From the NCBI RefSeq assembly GCF_001680005.1, contig NC_033559.1:620001-684000 (forward strand): a stretch of DNA of 64,000 bases. Direction: 5' to 3'. This document shows, piece after piece, positions 10,089 to 23,767 of the stretch. The stretch's first letter is position 1; each line of letters opens with the position of its first letter. The notes under the pieces were generated by a model. That model saw only the letters and a program-made list of their open reading frames with translations. It was not told where the DNA came from and did not search any database. The translations under genes were made by a program, and so were the position numbers. The stretch is from Plasmodium coatneyi. Lineage: Eukaryota; Apicomplexa; Aconoidasida; Haemosporida; Plasmodiidae.

Positions 10089-13032
10089 AATAGAGATCTC
10101 CTCAGGTGTGCAAATAGGGGTTTCCTTTTATCCCCGAAACAGGGTAACGCGAAATGTGCCTAAATGTGACACCTGCACAGTGTGCTAAAGTCACGCAGAA
10201 ACCAGGTTAAACGGGATGCACCGCACAGGGATCAACAGAAATGACGCAGGGAAATGCACATGCTTCCGGTAAATGTCGACTGATGTGCGTAGACTACCAC
10301 ACTGATCGTAGTACGAGACATGGATACCTCGCACAGATGAGCGTTCGTATAACGGGTGTATACGACACATAGGCAGTTACATTTTTTGTTCTCTTATCAT
10401 AAGGCAATTCTATTCAAATGGGGATGGTGGGCGTAATTCCATAAGTTGGGGTTTCCTTGTGTTGCTTAACCGGGGAAGCCCTTTTGCCTAGCACTGCAAC
10501 GAAATATTCAGCGAAACGGCTTCCTATTTCTACTGCCAACATTGCGGCTGAGTGACCTTTTCTCTTTTCCACTTGAAAAAAAAGAGGCCCTTAAAATGTG
10601 CTCCATTGAGGGGATAACACTCGATTGCAAATTTGCCCAACTCGACAAACGAAGGATAGGTTTATGAAAAAAAAAAAAAAAAAAAAAAAAACAGGGGGGA
10701 CAATTTTACCTTACATTTAGAGCACTTGCGAGGGGCCCTTTTGCCAAGTGTTCCAGTGACTACGTTTCGAAAGCACAGAGCGTGGTATGCTGCTTATCCA
10801 GGGGAGTTGTTTATATACACCACGCCTTTTACGTTTTTTTTTTTTTTTTATATTTCACTAATGTTGGAACAACGCCGAAATTGTCTTTACTCCTGTTCCG
10901 TTTTTCGCTAGGTCGATTTTGGAAAGAGCAAACGCATCCATGCAGGTATGCTTACATGCATGTGCCTATTATGCGACCCCAACATGTACATTACGCAGTG
11001 TCACTGAACAGTGTATATTTTTATGCGCATGTTCGTTTAAGTTTTTACAAAATGTAATGGGTAAAATATTCAGGCGCAGAGAACATCAATCGAATTCGTG
11101 CAAATGAAGTTTGGACGCCTTCCATGAAGGAACATTCATTCATGGCAGTACCGTCGAACGGTGATTGTACCTTTTTCACGTGACCCCATTTTGACCTTAC
11201 CCCCGCTGCACAGGCAGCACCTCCAACGGGGAAGACTTCAGCGCAAAATGAACAAAAAAACACACCCTAAAAAATGGTACCTATTCAGATATGCATGAGC
11301 AATTTTGAGATAACTCCAGAAAAAGTGTACCCATTGGGAATACTACTGATGTGTCCCAAATGTTTCCCAACAGGAGTAAAAAAATTCGAGAAAATAAATG
11401 CTCACATGTTGTGTGTGTAGACCAACTTTGGACATGCGCAGAATGCTGTGAAATACGCAACTGTTCTTTCTTTCCCCCCGAGCAAAAAATGCATACATAT
11501 TTTTTAAACTTTGTCAGTGAGAAGATTAAGCCATCATCTTGCGCTTTCTTACATCAGCACGTGCGCATATACATGCACACGTAACTGTGTAGAAAGGCAT
11601 TACACGTGTGTGATGTTTTTTTTTCTTTTTTCCAGGAAGGAAAAAAAATAAAACAAAACAAAACACGTGGCCCAAATTATCAGTAACAAGTTGTCATCAT
11701 TCAAAATTTAAAAAATATTTAAACGGGGAAAATTTCCCAAGGGGTGTTCGTTTTGCTAAAGTTGTATGTGGGTTATTTCCCTTTCGTGGGGGGGTAGTAA
11801 GGTAACCAGTAATGGTAACCCTTCCGTTTGGTTGTTCTTCCCCCTCCTGGACGTGGCACCTTCCACTTTTTTCACTTTAGTGTAGCCATCTTTGTCACTG
11901 CGGGTTAGGTCCTCGTGTCAAGAAAGGACCATAGTGATAACCCCGCTTTATATGCCAGCGCGAGGGGGAAACATACAAAGGTAGGAAATTTCCAAGGGGA
12001 ATGCAGGATAGGCTGCTTGCCCTACTGTAAACGCTCATCTCGCTGAGCTGCAAATAAATGGGGAAAACAAAATCGTACGTCGCTCGTTCGAAATAGGTAA
12101 GGAAAAAAATATATATATTTAACTATATTGACATGCGCGAAAACGGAAAGAATGCTTTCTTTGAATCAGCAAATGCTCTTTAAAAAAAGCAACACGGATA
12201 TGAATGAGTAAAGGGAAGGAAATTAACCCTAATAGGATGAAGCCCCATCCGTACCGTTGCCTCTTTTAAAGCAAAAATACTCGCCACAATCATTACTGGG
12301 CAGTCAGCAAAAGGAGGCAAAAAAAAAAAATAAAATTTTCCAACCATGGTAGAAGGAAATTCCTCCGCGTAATTTTATTAGCTATTTTTATTTTATGGGA
12401 GGGAAAAACGATACGGGTATTTTTTCCACCCCCAATCCTCGTAATCCTGTGCATGCATTCCTCACGTCACTTCTTGCGAAAATGTAACCATGTGCCGATA
12501 ACACAATCGTGACCATCGAAAATGTGCCCGTTAAAATCGACTCCCAAAAGGGCATACACAGAATCCTAACGGGAAAATACGAACAAAGCGAAAAAAGTCG
12601 CGAGGGTGCAGAAAAAAAAAAAAAATTCCACTACATGTCAATGCGCAAAATTTTTGTGAATCGAGGGAAAAGTCGCACAACGGAGTTTTCTTTTTCACGC
12701 ACAATAGTTAATCCTCCACACTTGGTGGACGTTTCCCATTCGACTGAACAACCGCAATGGTTGTGCTCTTTCTGACAAATTCACTCCCGCTTCTTAACCC
12801 CGCGTAGGAGTCCATCTTCCATGCACGAATCGGGGAAGTGCGCCAATGAGAAGAAATGGGAAAGTTGCCCCGGAAATTATTTACAATTAATTATTCCCCC
12901 CCACTAGGAAGCACCCATGAGGGTGTATGCGCCCTCAGTGTAGCGGTGGTGCCACAATCAATATCACCTATGTCCCGTCGGTGACCCCCCAAACGGCATG
13001 GACCGCGGGGTAGACACAACGTGGCCCCCAAA
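10089..13032. other. Divergent intergenic region
   Basis: Nearly 3 kb between two divergently transcribed genes, so it should hold both promoters. It contains an A-run at about 10665-10690 and other poly-A/poly-T tracts. Short open frames (for example 11351-11584 +, 12509-12775 +) carry no recognisable domains and no spliced continuation that I could find. No RNA gene was recognised. Confidence 0.55.
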
Positions 13033-15578
13033 ATGGCAGCCACTATAATATCAGGAAAAGAGTCTCAAACGGAACATAGGAACAGAAGTGCCAACATGGA
13101 TCCTACCCATGTCAAAAGTTTGACAAAATTACTTCTCCTCCTAGGGATCATAGTTCGTGTAATTATTTACTACTACAGCCTGTGGCATGACAACCATTTC
13201 GATGTAAAGTTTACAGACGTCGATTACTATGTCTACTCAGATGCTGCCAAATATGTCCTCCGGAATGAATCTCCTTATAAACGATACACCTATAGATATA
13301 CACCCCTTTTGGCTTACTTGATGGTGCCCAATTTTCTTTTTCATTTTTCCTTCGGCAAAATCCTATTCTCATCATTCGATTTTCTCATCGCCATTGTCTT
13401 GATTAGAATTTTAAGAATTAAATACCCCGCATGCAAGAATTACATTTTTTATGTTTCCTTGTGGATCCTAAATCCCATGGTGATCATCATATCCATTAGG
13501 GGCAATGCCGACTGCATCCCCTGCTTGTTCGTTTTGTTAACTCTCCTTTGCATTTATCAAAAGAAAATTTACCTCGCTGCTATTTTTTATGGGCTAGCTG
13601 TTAATTTTAAAATATACCCAATTATCTATGCCCTCCCTCTGATGCTTTATCTGAACAAAAACTATTTGGCCAAGGAGAATTTTTTCCAAGGGGATAAAAA
13701 ACAGAACCTTTCTGTGAATCCGATTAGCCGCACTTTACGCTCAATCGGCCGACTTTTTTCTGGACTGCTTAAGCTAAATCGGGACCAGCTCGTGTTTTCC
13801 CTGTGCAGTTTTGGCACCTTTATGCTGCTAAATGGGGTCTTCTATCGAATGTGAGAAATTACCCCCCGTGAAGATTAATGCACGAATGTTCGCACGGGTA
13901 GACCCACTTACAGATAACCTGCTCGCATATGGGTATATTCTTTTTTTCCCCCATGGCAGGTACGGATACGCGTTTCTGCACGAGTCCTTCATATACCACC
14001 TCGTGCGTCGGGACCACAGACACAACTTTTCCCTCTTCTTTTATCTTATGTACCTGAGCATTGAGGGGAACTCCAAGGTAACGCAGTGTCAAGGGGCTCT
14101 CCCGCTTTTGCCTTGCCCTGCCAGCCTTAACAAATGGAGGGTGGCAACCAGACAGCACAGCTACAGTTACGATGAGAGAAAACGGCCTTGTTTTGCTAAT
14201 TGTGGCTGCTTCTTAAGAGGCTACCTTCCCTCCGGCGACCGTGAAAATGCACACTCACACATGCGCAGGAAGGAAACTGCTTTTCCTTACACCCACATGC
14301 CGCAACGTGCCCCAATTCGCCCCCCGTGCAGATCATCCCTCTGATAACATTTGTTCCCCAAGCCGTCTTAGTGGCTTTGTTCGGCTTTAAGTACGCGCGG
14401 GCCAATTTGGAATTATCCATGTTCCTGCAGGTAAATATATTACCATAGGGGGAGGCGCCTTCATATGGCGCGTATGTAGATGCACGAAAGGGCATTTGTT
14501 TATCCTGTTATGCCCTGCTTTGTTCTGTTATTTATATTTTTTTTCTTTCCTTCCGTCATAGACCCTCGCCTTCATTGCCATGAACAAAGTGTGCACCTCG
14601 CAGGTAAGAACAGAGGGGAATATGGCCATGAGTCGTGTTGGCAAATGCGCTTAGCTGTGAAAGCAACGCTCAGTCGTATCGCAGTCCCATACATAAGGAG
14701 AGACGCACCGCACCAACGTAGATTGTTTCGTACAGATGCTACTTTTGCATGTATTAACCTCTTTCAATAGGTGCACCTTTCGATAATACATTTTTCTCCC
14801 GCCACCCCCGTTTTCTTTTCAGTACTTCATTTGGTGCCTCCCCTTCATTCCTGTTGTCCTGCACTCCATAACGTTAAACAGGGTAAAAACAGCAGAGATT
14901 ATCGATATGTGCATCTACGTGTGGCAACTCGCAAATGTCTGCATGTGAGTCCTCCTCATCTCCCTCATCCTCAAACGCTTGTACATATATCCCTTTGCAA
15001 CGTTTAACAGAAAAACTTGGCCCTTATTGCGGGAGCAGTGCTCTTATTCATTTTAGCCAAGGTTTGCAAAAGCGAAAAATGGGTTGAGATATTCTTGGGG
15101 CGTGCGATCTCGTGTCACCAATTCTCACGCCAACATGACCAAGCGCTCTTTTAATTTTCCTCTTCCTCAAGAAGACAAATAAACAACTAATCGAACAAAC
15201 ATGTTCGTGCGTGCTCATGTTTCCACTGCACACAGGTCACCAACACAAACTACTCCCTTTTTTTATCGACGCGCAGGCAAACTGGCTCTTGTGGGCGTAT
15301 TACCTTGAATTTAAAGGATATAACACCTTTTTGCAGGTACAATATGAAGTCCCTCACATAGTTGGGAGCTACACAAATGTTAGCAACGGAGGAACGAGTG
15401 CTAAATGCGTTTCTAGGATAGGCTCCCCACCAATCCATACATCCATTTTGATACCTCCTCTCCCTCTTTCCAACACTCGCAGTTGTTCTACTCCTCTATT
15501 TTGTTCCTTATTTCTGAGATGATCATCTGTTGGGTTTTTATGTACCTTCATTTTACGGAACAGAAGAAGGACGTATGA
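13033..15578 (+). CDS. PIGM: GPI mannosyltransferase 1 (PIG-M)
   Basis: Adds the first mannose to the glycosylphosphatidylinositol precursor on the lumenal side of the ER, from dolichol-phosphate-mannose. Eight exons: 13033-13850, 13960-14077, 14332-14430, 14562-14603, 14823-14882, 15011-15061, 15277-15336, 15483-15578. All join in frame to give 447 residues, close to the usual family length. The DxD-type motif is in FTDVDYYVYSDAAKYV near residue 63, followed by SPYKRYTYRYTPLLAYL, a family hallmark. RGNADCIPC and the exon 2 segment YHLVRRDHRHNFS also match the family. About ten hydrophobic segments are spread through the protein. The frame is open upstream of 13033 from a GTG, but ATG at 13033 is the first plausible start; ATG at 13096 is an alternative. 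The exon 6 donor (GTTTGC) is the weakest site. Confidence 0.93.
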
Positions 15579-17192
15579 TAAACAGACTGATGCAATTCTT
15601 ACATAACCGTTGGACAATTTTTTTTTTTTTGTTTCTACTTTTTATCGTTTGAGCAGTTACGTGTAATGTGTAGTCTTTCGTTGCAATTAACTTTTTAAGT
15701 GTTGGGCTTTAATTTTTGTGCGCTGCGCTGTCCTTTTTTTTTTTTTTTTTTTTTTGCTTAATTTGGAACATATTTTCCACCCTGTGATAGATAGGTGAAG
15801 GTGCAAAAATGCGCATTGCTTGGCATGCTTTGCTAGACATTTTTTGCTAACCTTTTTTCGCTTGACATATTTGGCTTGTCATATTTTACCTGACTGTTCA
15901 GGCAAAATGCAACATTTTTTTTTTTTTTCTATCCAAAATATTAAAAAAAAAAAAAAAAAAAAAAATTCCACGCTCAGGAAATTACTGCCAAACAGTAGCA
16001 AACATTCTGATGTTGTTACGAAGGGGAAGAATTTACGTGAATATCATGCACGTGGGAACGACGCAAGGTTGTCTATTTTTCTTTTTTTCCTTTAAAATGG
16101 TTTAATTGGATATGTAATTTCGCATTATTCTTCTAAGCAGATTGTGAAACATCGCAACAGAATTGTTCTTTTCATGCAGCGCTATCCGCGCGATGTGTAT
16201 TTTTGACAGTTTAAGGAAAAGTCCCACAGCATTTTTTGGCTTTGCCTCCGTCCCTGCTTCGGCTTTTGCATACCCGTTTTTTTTTTTTAAGTGTTATTTT
16301 TAATTGTTTCTTTTAACTATTCCTTTTAATTATTCTTTTTTTTTTTTTTTTTTTTCTCACGTGACTGTTCGTGTAAAAATATTTCCCACGAAAAGACGTT
16401 TCCGCAAGTTTCCCCTTTTTACACTTTTCAGGAAGCCCCCCAAGTGTACACATACACACATGTACATTATGCCTATACGCACGTATGTGAATGTGCCCTT
16501 TTTATATGCACCAGTATAGACGCATCTTCACGTGGTCTTTGTAACAGGTTTGAACGCTACGCCCTCGCGCACGTAGTCCACTTTTCCTTTTTTTTTTTTT
16601 CACCAAATAAGCATAAAAAAAGAACAAAAAGAGCAAACATAATGACGGTACATGAACTGCAAAGTTGTTACATGTCCGAAGCTTGTCCCTTCGCTATCAT
16701 GTAAAATTGTTGTAAAGTCTATTTCGCGAGAAAGAAGTTTTTTTTTGTTTACATTCGCGTGACGTAAAATTTTAACGTCCTTGCTTTGACAAAATTAAGA
16801 AGAAACACTTTTGTGGCGTTAAACACATTTTGTGCATTTCCCCTATTTGTAAACTTTCATATGCAACATACGACTAAGGGAAGACAGCTGATTCATTTGT
16901 TCAAAATACGCTTGTAGCGCTTGTAGGCTTTTCCCCGAAGGCCTCAGTTCAGCACATTTTCCTCCAAGATTACACACGGGAAAAAATGCCAAGGGGTCAC
17001 AGCACCAAATATTATGGATTTTTTTTTTTTTTTTTTCCATATTGAGTGAAAATATAAACAACTGATTGGGAATCATGCACCTAGGGGGGGTCCTGAATTG
17101 CACCAACTAAAGACAACTTGTCCCCTCCATTTGAAGCACCCCGTTGTTCCGCTTTTTTATTTTTTCAGTCTTTCTTTCTCTTTTACCACAAA
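15579..17192. other. Intergenic region, T-rich
   Basis: About 1.6 kb between two + strand genes, dominated by T- and A-runs (15732-15755, 15914-15927, 15942-15965, 16335-16355, 17020-17037). It should hold the 3' end of PIG-M transcription and the kinesin promoter. No gene is supported. Confidence 0.55.
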
Positions 17193-20100
17193 ATGGACGT
17201 GAATAAAAATGAAGAAAAAAACATGAACTTGGACGAGCTGCAGGTGGAGGCTTCCTCCAAGGAGGAGGCGATTCGGGTGTGCACCCGTATAAGGCCCCTA
17301 TTCGAGAAGGAAGTAAGTGCTCTCGTCGTTGCGTGCTGAGTGGCGGTATGGTTGCATAGGGATATAGATATGTAATAACATGTCTTCTTAGTGACATAGC
17401 TCCGTATTGACGTGGCTGTATTTTTGTCTCGCCCCCCCTTTCAGATCAACAGCGGCCACCTAAAAGCGTGGAAAATGAACGAAACAGACATGCAGCTAGT
17501 AGTCGAGCCGCTCTCCCTAACCGAGATGCTCAACGCGAGGGTTCAGAAGAAGGGAAACAAAGTGGAATTCAAGAAAAATGTGGAAAAGTCGGAGGGGCAA
17601 AAGGCCGTCTTGCAGCGGTATTACGCGTTCGACCGGTGCTTCGACGAAAACGGTAATGAGCAAATACACATAGAATGTGTGCAACTAAACGTGTCTAATG
17701 GGCGAATTTGTGAGTGTCGCCCGTTTTGCCAATTACCCTACCCAACGCGTCAGTGACGTCACGTCTTTGCAGCGTTTCTGATTTGCGTGACACTTTAATT
17801 CATGATGAGGTTACTTTTCCATGCTTATCACATAACTGTTTGGTCTTTTCTTTTTCCCCCCCTAAGTTGGCAATGAGGAGGTGTACAAGCACCTAGCAAG
17901 AGACATAGTTCTGGACACATTTAAAGGAATAAACGGGTGTATCCTGGCTTACGGGCAGACGGGGTCAGGAAAGACACACAGTGTGATGGGGGTACCCACG
18001 GACCCAGGTATGCTGCCAAGATCGCTGGCGGAATTCTTCAACGGTATCGAAAACCCATCTTCCCTAAATGAAGATAATAGTGACAGTACCAATACGGATG
18101 AAGAATCCAATAACAACACGAAAGAATTTCTGATGAGCGTAACTTACCTGGAAGTGTACATGGAGAGGGTTAACGATTTGCTACAGGAAGGATACAGAGG
18201 TGGGGCAACTGAAAATCTGGATGTGAAGGAAGACCCCAAGAGGGGCTTCGTTGTGATAGGAGTGCAGGAAGAAACAGTAACATCTATAGATGAAGTAATG
18301 CTTCTAGTTGCGAAGGCTGAACAGAGAAGACACATTTCGCAGACCAATTTTAACGAAACGTCTTCCAGATCGCATACTATTTTTACGGTCATATTGGAGT
18401 CTAATCAGGTGCTAAGTGATGGCACATCCATTAACAAAAGGGGGGAACTGAAGATAGTAGATTTGGCTGGAAATGAAAGAGCAGGAAGAGCAGCCGAAGG
18501 GATAGAAAATGCGAAGACGCTGATAGAAGAGGGGAAGGCTATTAATAAAAGTTTGTTCGTTTTAAGTGAAGTCATTTCCAAGTTGTCTAAAAGAGCCCAA
18601 GCAATAGCAGCAGGAGATGAAAAAAAAATAAAAAAAATTCAAGAAGATTTAGTTTTCATACCATGGAGAGATTCCAAATTGACAAGAATTTTGAGTAAAA
18701 GTTTGGGGGGCAATTGTCGTGCTTCTGTAATTGTGGCTGTCCATCCGTCTCATTTTTATCTCGACACCTCCTTTTCTACCCTCCGTTTCGCATTAAAGTG
18801 TAAGACAATTAAGAAGAAGATCCAAGTGAATTACCTCTCAGCGGAGCAGTCAGTTATTATGCAGCAAAAGGAGTTGATAGCCAAGCTGCAGAATCAGCTG
18901 AAGAATCTGGCAACGACTAAAAATGTAGACAACCATCTCATAGGGGGGGAGAAAAACAATGTAAGTGCTAGAAATCCAGAAGATGATGAAAAAATATTAG
19001 CCCTAAAACATGAGCTGGAAGAAAAAGTGAAGAAGTTCCAAAATTTTATCCTAAAGTCTGAGTTCCATGTGCATCCAAGTAACTACAGAACGTTGAGATC
19101 TATGGATGGCAACACGGAAAAGTCGCTAAAACATTCTATGACCATAAATAACAACATAAAAAATGAATACACATGGCTGAGATCCTTTGATACGCATGAG
19201 TATGACTCCAAGTGGGAGGGGTTGGATAAGTATGAAGACCAGAACGATCAGGAAAACATTAACATCTCCAAAGCTATGGATTATTTGAAGAATAAACCTC
19301 CATATAAATTTAATTCTTCCGAAATGAGTGAAGACGCTATGTCTAATGAATCTCAGAAGGATGATCTGATTTCCCTCAATTATTATAACGAATTGGAAGA
19401 ACTGGAACGCTTGGAGAAGAACGAGTTGAGTAGGAGGAAGAGGAGGGAGAAGGGGGATGTCGCCACGGGGAACACTTCCGCTAATAGGGTGTATGGTGAA
19501 CTCAGCAAGTTAAGCACCCTGGAATACTCCAACCTGGTGGATGAAGAAGACAAGGGAGAAGCTGTGAAAGGGAAAAGGACCAAGAAGAAGAAGGGGAAAA
19601 AAGCCAACAATGCAGATGTTCTGAACAGGGATGTGACTGATTCATGTAAGGGGAAGGAGAAAGATAAGCCGAAGGGAAGGGGAAACAAAGTTGGGACACA
19701 CCACCTGAGGAAGAAAAAAACGGTCAACGATGGGAAGTTCAAAAGAGGGTCCTTTGGTAAAGCGGCTGGCGTAAAAAGGGGGGGCAGCGAAGAAAATGGC
19801 AAGAGCGAGGGAAGTGAACTCTCTGAGGGGAGTGACCCTGATGACAGAAACGATTCAAATCAGCAGACCAACCTGGAGGGCAATGACGTGCTTGAAAGGG
19901 AGACCAAGTGGGAGGGCGGAGCCGACCTGGTGAGACGGACCTCCTCCGTGAGCTTCGCCCAACCGAGGGAGCAGGACGAAAACGAAAAAAGGACCTCCAT
20001 CATTTCCAACCTGAAGGAAAAAATTGAAGAAGACCTGAAGAAGAAAAAAAAAATCATCAGCAGGAATGTCGAGCTGAACAAGCAAATCAAATTTATTATG

Positions 20101-22377
20101 AAGCTCATGCAGAAGGTCGGTCTGTCTACCATTCTAACAGGGACTGTACCACCAGGAAGGAACATAGAAAATGTGCTACAGCTGCAGGAGAATTTGAGAG
20201 AAAATCTGAAGTTATGCGACGGGAAGAAGTCGATGCAGTTGATCAGTGGAGACAAGGACGATTCGGCTGCAAGGCGTCATCATCTGAATGGCCACGCCGT
20301 AGAAATGGTGGAAGGGGAGGAAGATCTGCTAAATGGACCATTCGACGACAACGAACAGGAAGCAGAGTACAATGAGTCCATATCACACGTTTTCATAAAC
20401 GAAATGTTTTTCTCCTTCGTTTTGAGAATTCAACAGAGGGATGACCCAAATGGGGAAGGGTTAAAAAACGTAGAAGAGGTACTGAAGGGTGAAGAAAAAC
20501 CATATGATGTGTCGAAGAAGGCGCTGGAAGACATACTCGGAAGCACCATCGCAAGTAGGGTGGATGACCATGAGGAAGGGAACCAAACAAAGAATGTAAA
20601 AGATGAAAAGAGCAACAAAACCATCGACTCCATTCTGAGCATGCTTACCCCATGGGAACAGAAAATATTGGCCCTACTATACGAACAACAGAAAATGAGA
20701 CAAACTGTCCAAAAAATGAAGGAGAAATTCTCACAGCGAATTCAAAATATTAATATTTTCATTAAAAAAATATTAACCGATAAGGTAGAAGTGGAGAAAC
20801 ATTTCAATCGAATTATTAAGGCGACAGAAAATTACAAAAATGATCTGCTGAAGACGGGCGATGTAGATTCTAACTTCAAGTTTGCAGGGATGATGAAGAA
20901 GCTAGAAGAGCTGTCCATAGCGCTTGCAGAAAAAACCAGGGACTTCAATGTCTTGGCGGAATTTCACCTAAACTTGAGGAAACAAATGGAGAAGAAGGAT
21001 TCGCTAATTAAAGAACTACGGGAAGAGAACAAGCTGTTCTATCTGGTCCCAAAGTATAATGACCTCCTACAGGAGTTAAGCGAGCAGGATAATCAAACCA
21101 GTGAGGCGGCCAAGGAACTGAAGAAGGAGTTCCTTCTCATGTATGGACGACTAATGCTCTCCAGAAAGAGACTACAAGAAAAGGAAGTAATCGAAAATGA
21201 CATGCGAAATTTGAATAAAAAAATTTACACCGAGTTGGTAGAGTCTATAGCCATCATCAAAAATCTGGAGTCGCAAAATAGGTTCTTAGAATTTAAGTTA
21301 AATATGGAGAATAAGAAAAAGGTGGAGAAGGTGAAGAAGCTGATGAGGGAGAAGGAGATGCTCAATAAGATTGTAGGAGAGATGGAGAAAATGCTCGAGG
21401 AGGCCAACATCGACGCCAGCGAGGTGAAGAATGAAATTATGGCTAGCTACAATAATGGAAACATCTCGATCGGCGACGTGCAGAGTGAGGAAGACGGGGA
21501 GCAGCACGACAAGAGGAAGGACTCGGGGGCGAAAAGGAAGAAGCGGAAGGAGAAGGAAAAAGGAAAGGAAAAGAAAATGAAAAAGGGAACGGAACAGGGG
21601 GGCAAAAAGGGAGGCATGATTCCCCGCAGAGTTGACGCGAATGATGATGATCCAAATGGGACCCAAAATGATACCGAAAGGGACTCGAGGAAAAAAAGCA
21701 CGCTTGAGGAAATTGCGCTCAAGGGCAAAGCCCCCCCGAAGAGGCAACAAAAAAAGGAGGCAACTGTCAATCGCGCATATTCAGCAGAAAAAATCATCAA
21801 AAAATCTGTTAGCAGGATAGACACCAATTTGTCCCTCAAGAGAGTTGGCGTTAGAAAAGGGACCTCTCGGGATAGAGGCGCTTCAAACGGTCTACGCGGT
21901 GTAAGTCGTTTGCGTGAAAGTGGGAAAGACAGCCCACTGGAAAAAAACGCCCAACTAGAAATTAACAAAAAAAGTGTAAACAAGGTTAAAAAAAAAGTGG
22001 GCAACGACGTGGGGGATGCAGGTACGTCTGAGAACCTTAAGTACAAAAATAGCATTGCCAAAAGAATGGGGAAAAAAAAGATACAAAATAGCGATTTAGA
22101 AGAAATGAAACTTTTGGGCGACTTATACCCCAGCAACAGCGTCGAAAAGAAGAGGAAGAAGAAAAAAAAAGTTGTTAAGGGGAAAAAAAGAAACCTGTTA
22201 AAATACTTAAACAAAGGGGGCAGCATCAGGGATAAGGAGAATAACGAAACGGTGCTCTCCGACGAAAATGAATTTCAGGACTACAAAAATGGTAGCTCCA
22301 CGACGGACTGCGAAGCGAACGAAATGCGCAACATACTGAACCAGGAAATTGAGAAGAAAAAGAAAATAAGCAAGTGA
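17193..22377 (+). CDS. Kinesin-like motor protein (kinesin-7 type), 1612 aa
   Basis: Microtubule motor with an N-terminal head. Three exons: 17193-17312, 17445-17652 and 17867-22377, with introns of phase 0 and phase 1. The motor motifs are clear: CTRIRP near residue 30, P-loop GQTGSGKT near residue 135, switch I NETSSRSHTIF and switch II DLAGNE, then the SLxxLxxVI-like SLFVLSEVISKL helix. After the neck come charged coiled-coil stretches (roughly residues 420-1200) broken by Lys/Glu-rich low complexity, and a very basic tail with repeated Lys blocks. The head is interrupted by an acidic Asp/Ser/Asn insert after the P-loop. The subfamily assignment rests on my memory of the P. falciparum gene in the same neighbourhood, not on a motif. 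Expected roles are spindle or transport function. The start ATG follows a T-rich stretch, with no earlier ATG in the frame. Confidence 0.92.
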
Positions 22378-23065
22378 TATTGCGCCTACATGGGGGAACA
22401 ACAGGAGCCCACGAAAGGTTCGCCATCAGGGAAAAAAAAAAAATATATATATATTCCAAAGAGGGACGTTAAATGGGTCACTAAATGGCCAACTAAGTGA
22501 CCAACTAAGTGGTCCTCCTTGTGAACATTTTTCTCTCCTTAAATAAGCTTGCTATACACATTTCAGACGACTTTGGGCATTCCGCGCCGCCACCCGGCGA
22601 GTTACCGCATAATGGGTAGCGACTTCGTGTGCAAGTGCAGCAACTAGCCATTTTTACCAAGTGCATATTTTTTTTTTTTTTTTTTTTCCTAATTGACGAA
22701 TGGATAGCTAGCCAAAATGTCAACAACTGTCTATTGTAACTTATAAAAGAGGCCAAGTCAAAGTTGTCTTTTTCGCTGCAGCGAAGAGGTTTTAAGAAAC
22801 ATTTTGTATGCGTTCACCATTTGTCATTTATTTTTTATTTTAACATTCTGTACATTTTTTTTTTTTTTTTTGCATTGTCTTTTTTTGTAATTGTGCTAAT
22901 TTTTTAAACTTCTCCGTGGACCACTCTGTAGTTGCGTATGCTTTCCACTTCGTAGGGGTACATTTAAAAGTTTTCTTCTTGTCTGGACAAGAATTCCACC
23001 CACTGCACAAGCCGTAACACAATTACCGCTTCTCCATCCCCCTTATTCCCTGTCGTGTCGCAAAA
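22378..23065. other. Intergenic region
   Basis: About 690 bp between the kinesin gene and the HSP20-like gene, both +. It contains T-runs around 22668-22687 and 22856-22871 and short (AT) runs. No gene is seen; it should include the promoter of the chaperone gene. Confidence 0.55.
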
Positions 23066-23767
23066 ATGGTCACGGTGAACAGCACAAACCCCCAAGTTGT
23101 GATCGAATCGTCAGGAGTCCCGACCATACGAACAAGTAGCATCACCTCCCCCGTGGTGTTAACCACACCCTTGGGAAAAAGCATGTATAGCAGCTATTCA
23201 TACAGTAACCCAGTGTCCAGTTCGTATAGCTCACATAATGAGTGTGAATACAACTGGGAGAGGGTGTCCACCAAGCCATCACAAAGCACTCAGCATGGTG
23301 AGTACATGAAAACCTTTGAGGTGCCCACAGGGCTGTACTACGAAACGATGCCCTTAACAAGGAACACAAACAATATTTTTGAAGTAACTCCATCGAAGGA
23401 AGAATTGAACAAAATAAATTATAATCCCAGGATAGAGGTCTACTCGACTAGCAACTTTGTAATTATAATGATGGACTTACCAGGGGTGTCTAAAGAAAAT
23501 TTAAAAGTCGAGTTAGAAAATGGGGTGCTAAAAATATTCGGCCACAAGTATAAGGTACCACTGGAGGAACTACAAACGGAACATGAATACCACACGAAAA
23601 TAATTGAAAGAGTTGGTGAGTACTATTTTTGCAAGATGTTTCAGATGCCTCCAGTTTTTTCTGACGGGCAAAGTATATCCTGCACGTTGCGCGACGGCGA
23701 ACTGACGCTCAAAATGTTGGCCTCCGAGTTGCGGCCGCAGAAGAGAGTCGTTGAGGTGCAGTCGTAA
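23066..23767 (+). CDS. HSP20 / alpha-crystallin family small chaperone
   Basis: Single-exon, 233 residues. The alpha-crystallin domain runs from about residue 110 to 215: it begins with PRIEVYSTSNFVIIMMDLPG, in which the conserved V/I-x-x-DLPG strand is plain, continues with VSKENLKVELENGVLKIFG, and ends with the G-x-L strand DGELTLKML. The N-terminal 100 residues are Ser/Thr/Tyr-rich and disordered-looking, as is usual for small heat-shock proteins. The family forms oligomers that hold unfolding proteins without ATP. The C-terminal I-x-I tail motif typical of many members is not obvious; the tail ends VVEVQS. The ATG lies just after a pyrimidine-rich leader with no in-frame competitor. Confidence 0.9.
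   Translation: MVTVNSTNPQVVIESSGVPTIRTSSITSPVVLTTPLGKSMYSSYSYSNPVSSSYSSHNECEYNWERVSTKPSQSTQHGEYMKTFEVPTGLYYETMPLTRNTNNIFEVTPSKEELNKINYNPRIEVYSTSNFVIIMMDLPGVSKENLKVELENGVLKIFGHKYKVPLEELQTEHEYHTKIIERVGEYYFCKMFQMPPVFSDGQSISCTLRDGELTLKMLASELRPQKRVVEVQS

Noticed and set aside
13021..13032. Upstream GTG as the PIG-M start
   Set aside because: Nuclear Plasmodium genes start with ATG; the ATG at 13033 is in the same frame and close to the expected protein length.
10089..13032. Possible missing gene or RNA gene in the 2.9-kb divergent region
   Set aside because: No frame longer than about 90 codons, no domain and no tRNA-like cloverleaf was recognised by eye; a covariance-model search would be needed to exclude small RNAs.
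21447..22226. 259-codon open frame on the minus strand
   Set aside because: It is the complement of the Lys/Arg/Ser-rich kinesin tail; its Phe/Leu/Ser/Pro composition is what purine-rich coding sequence gives when read backwards, and no domain is visible.
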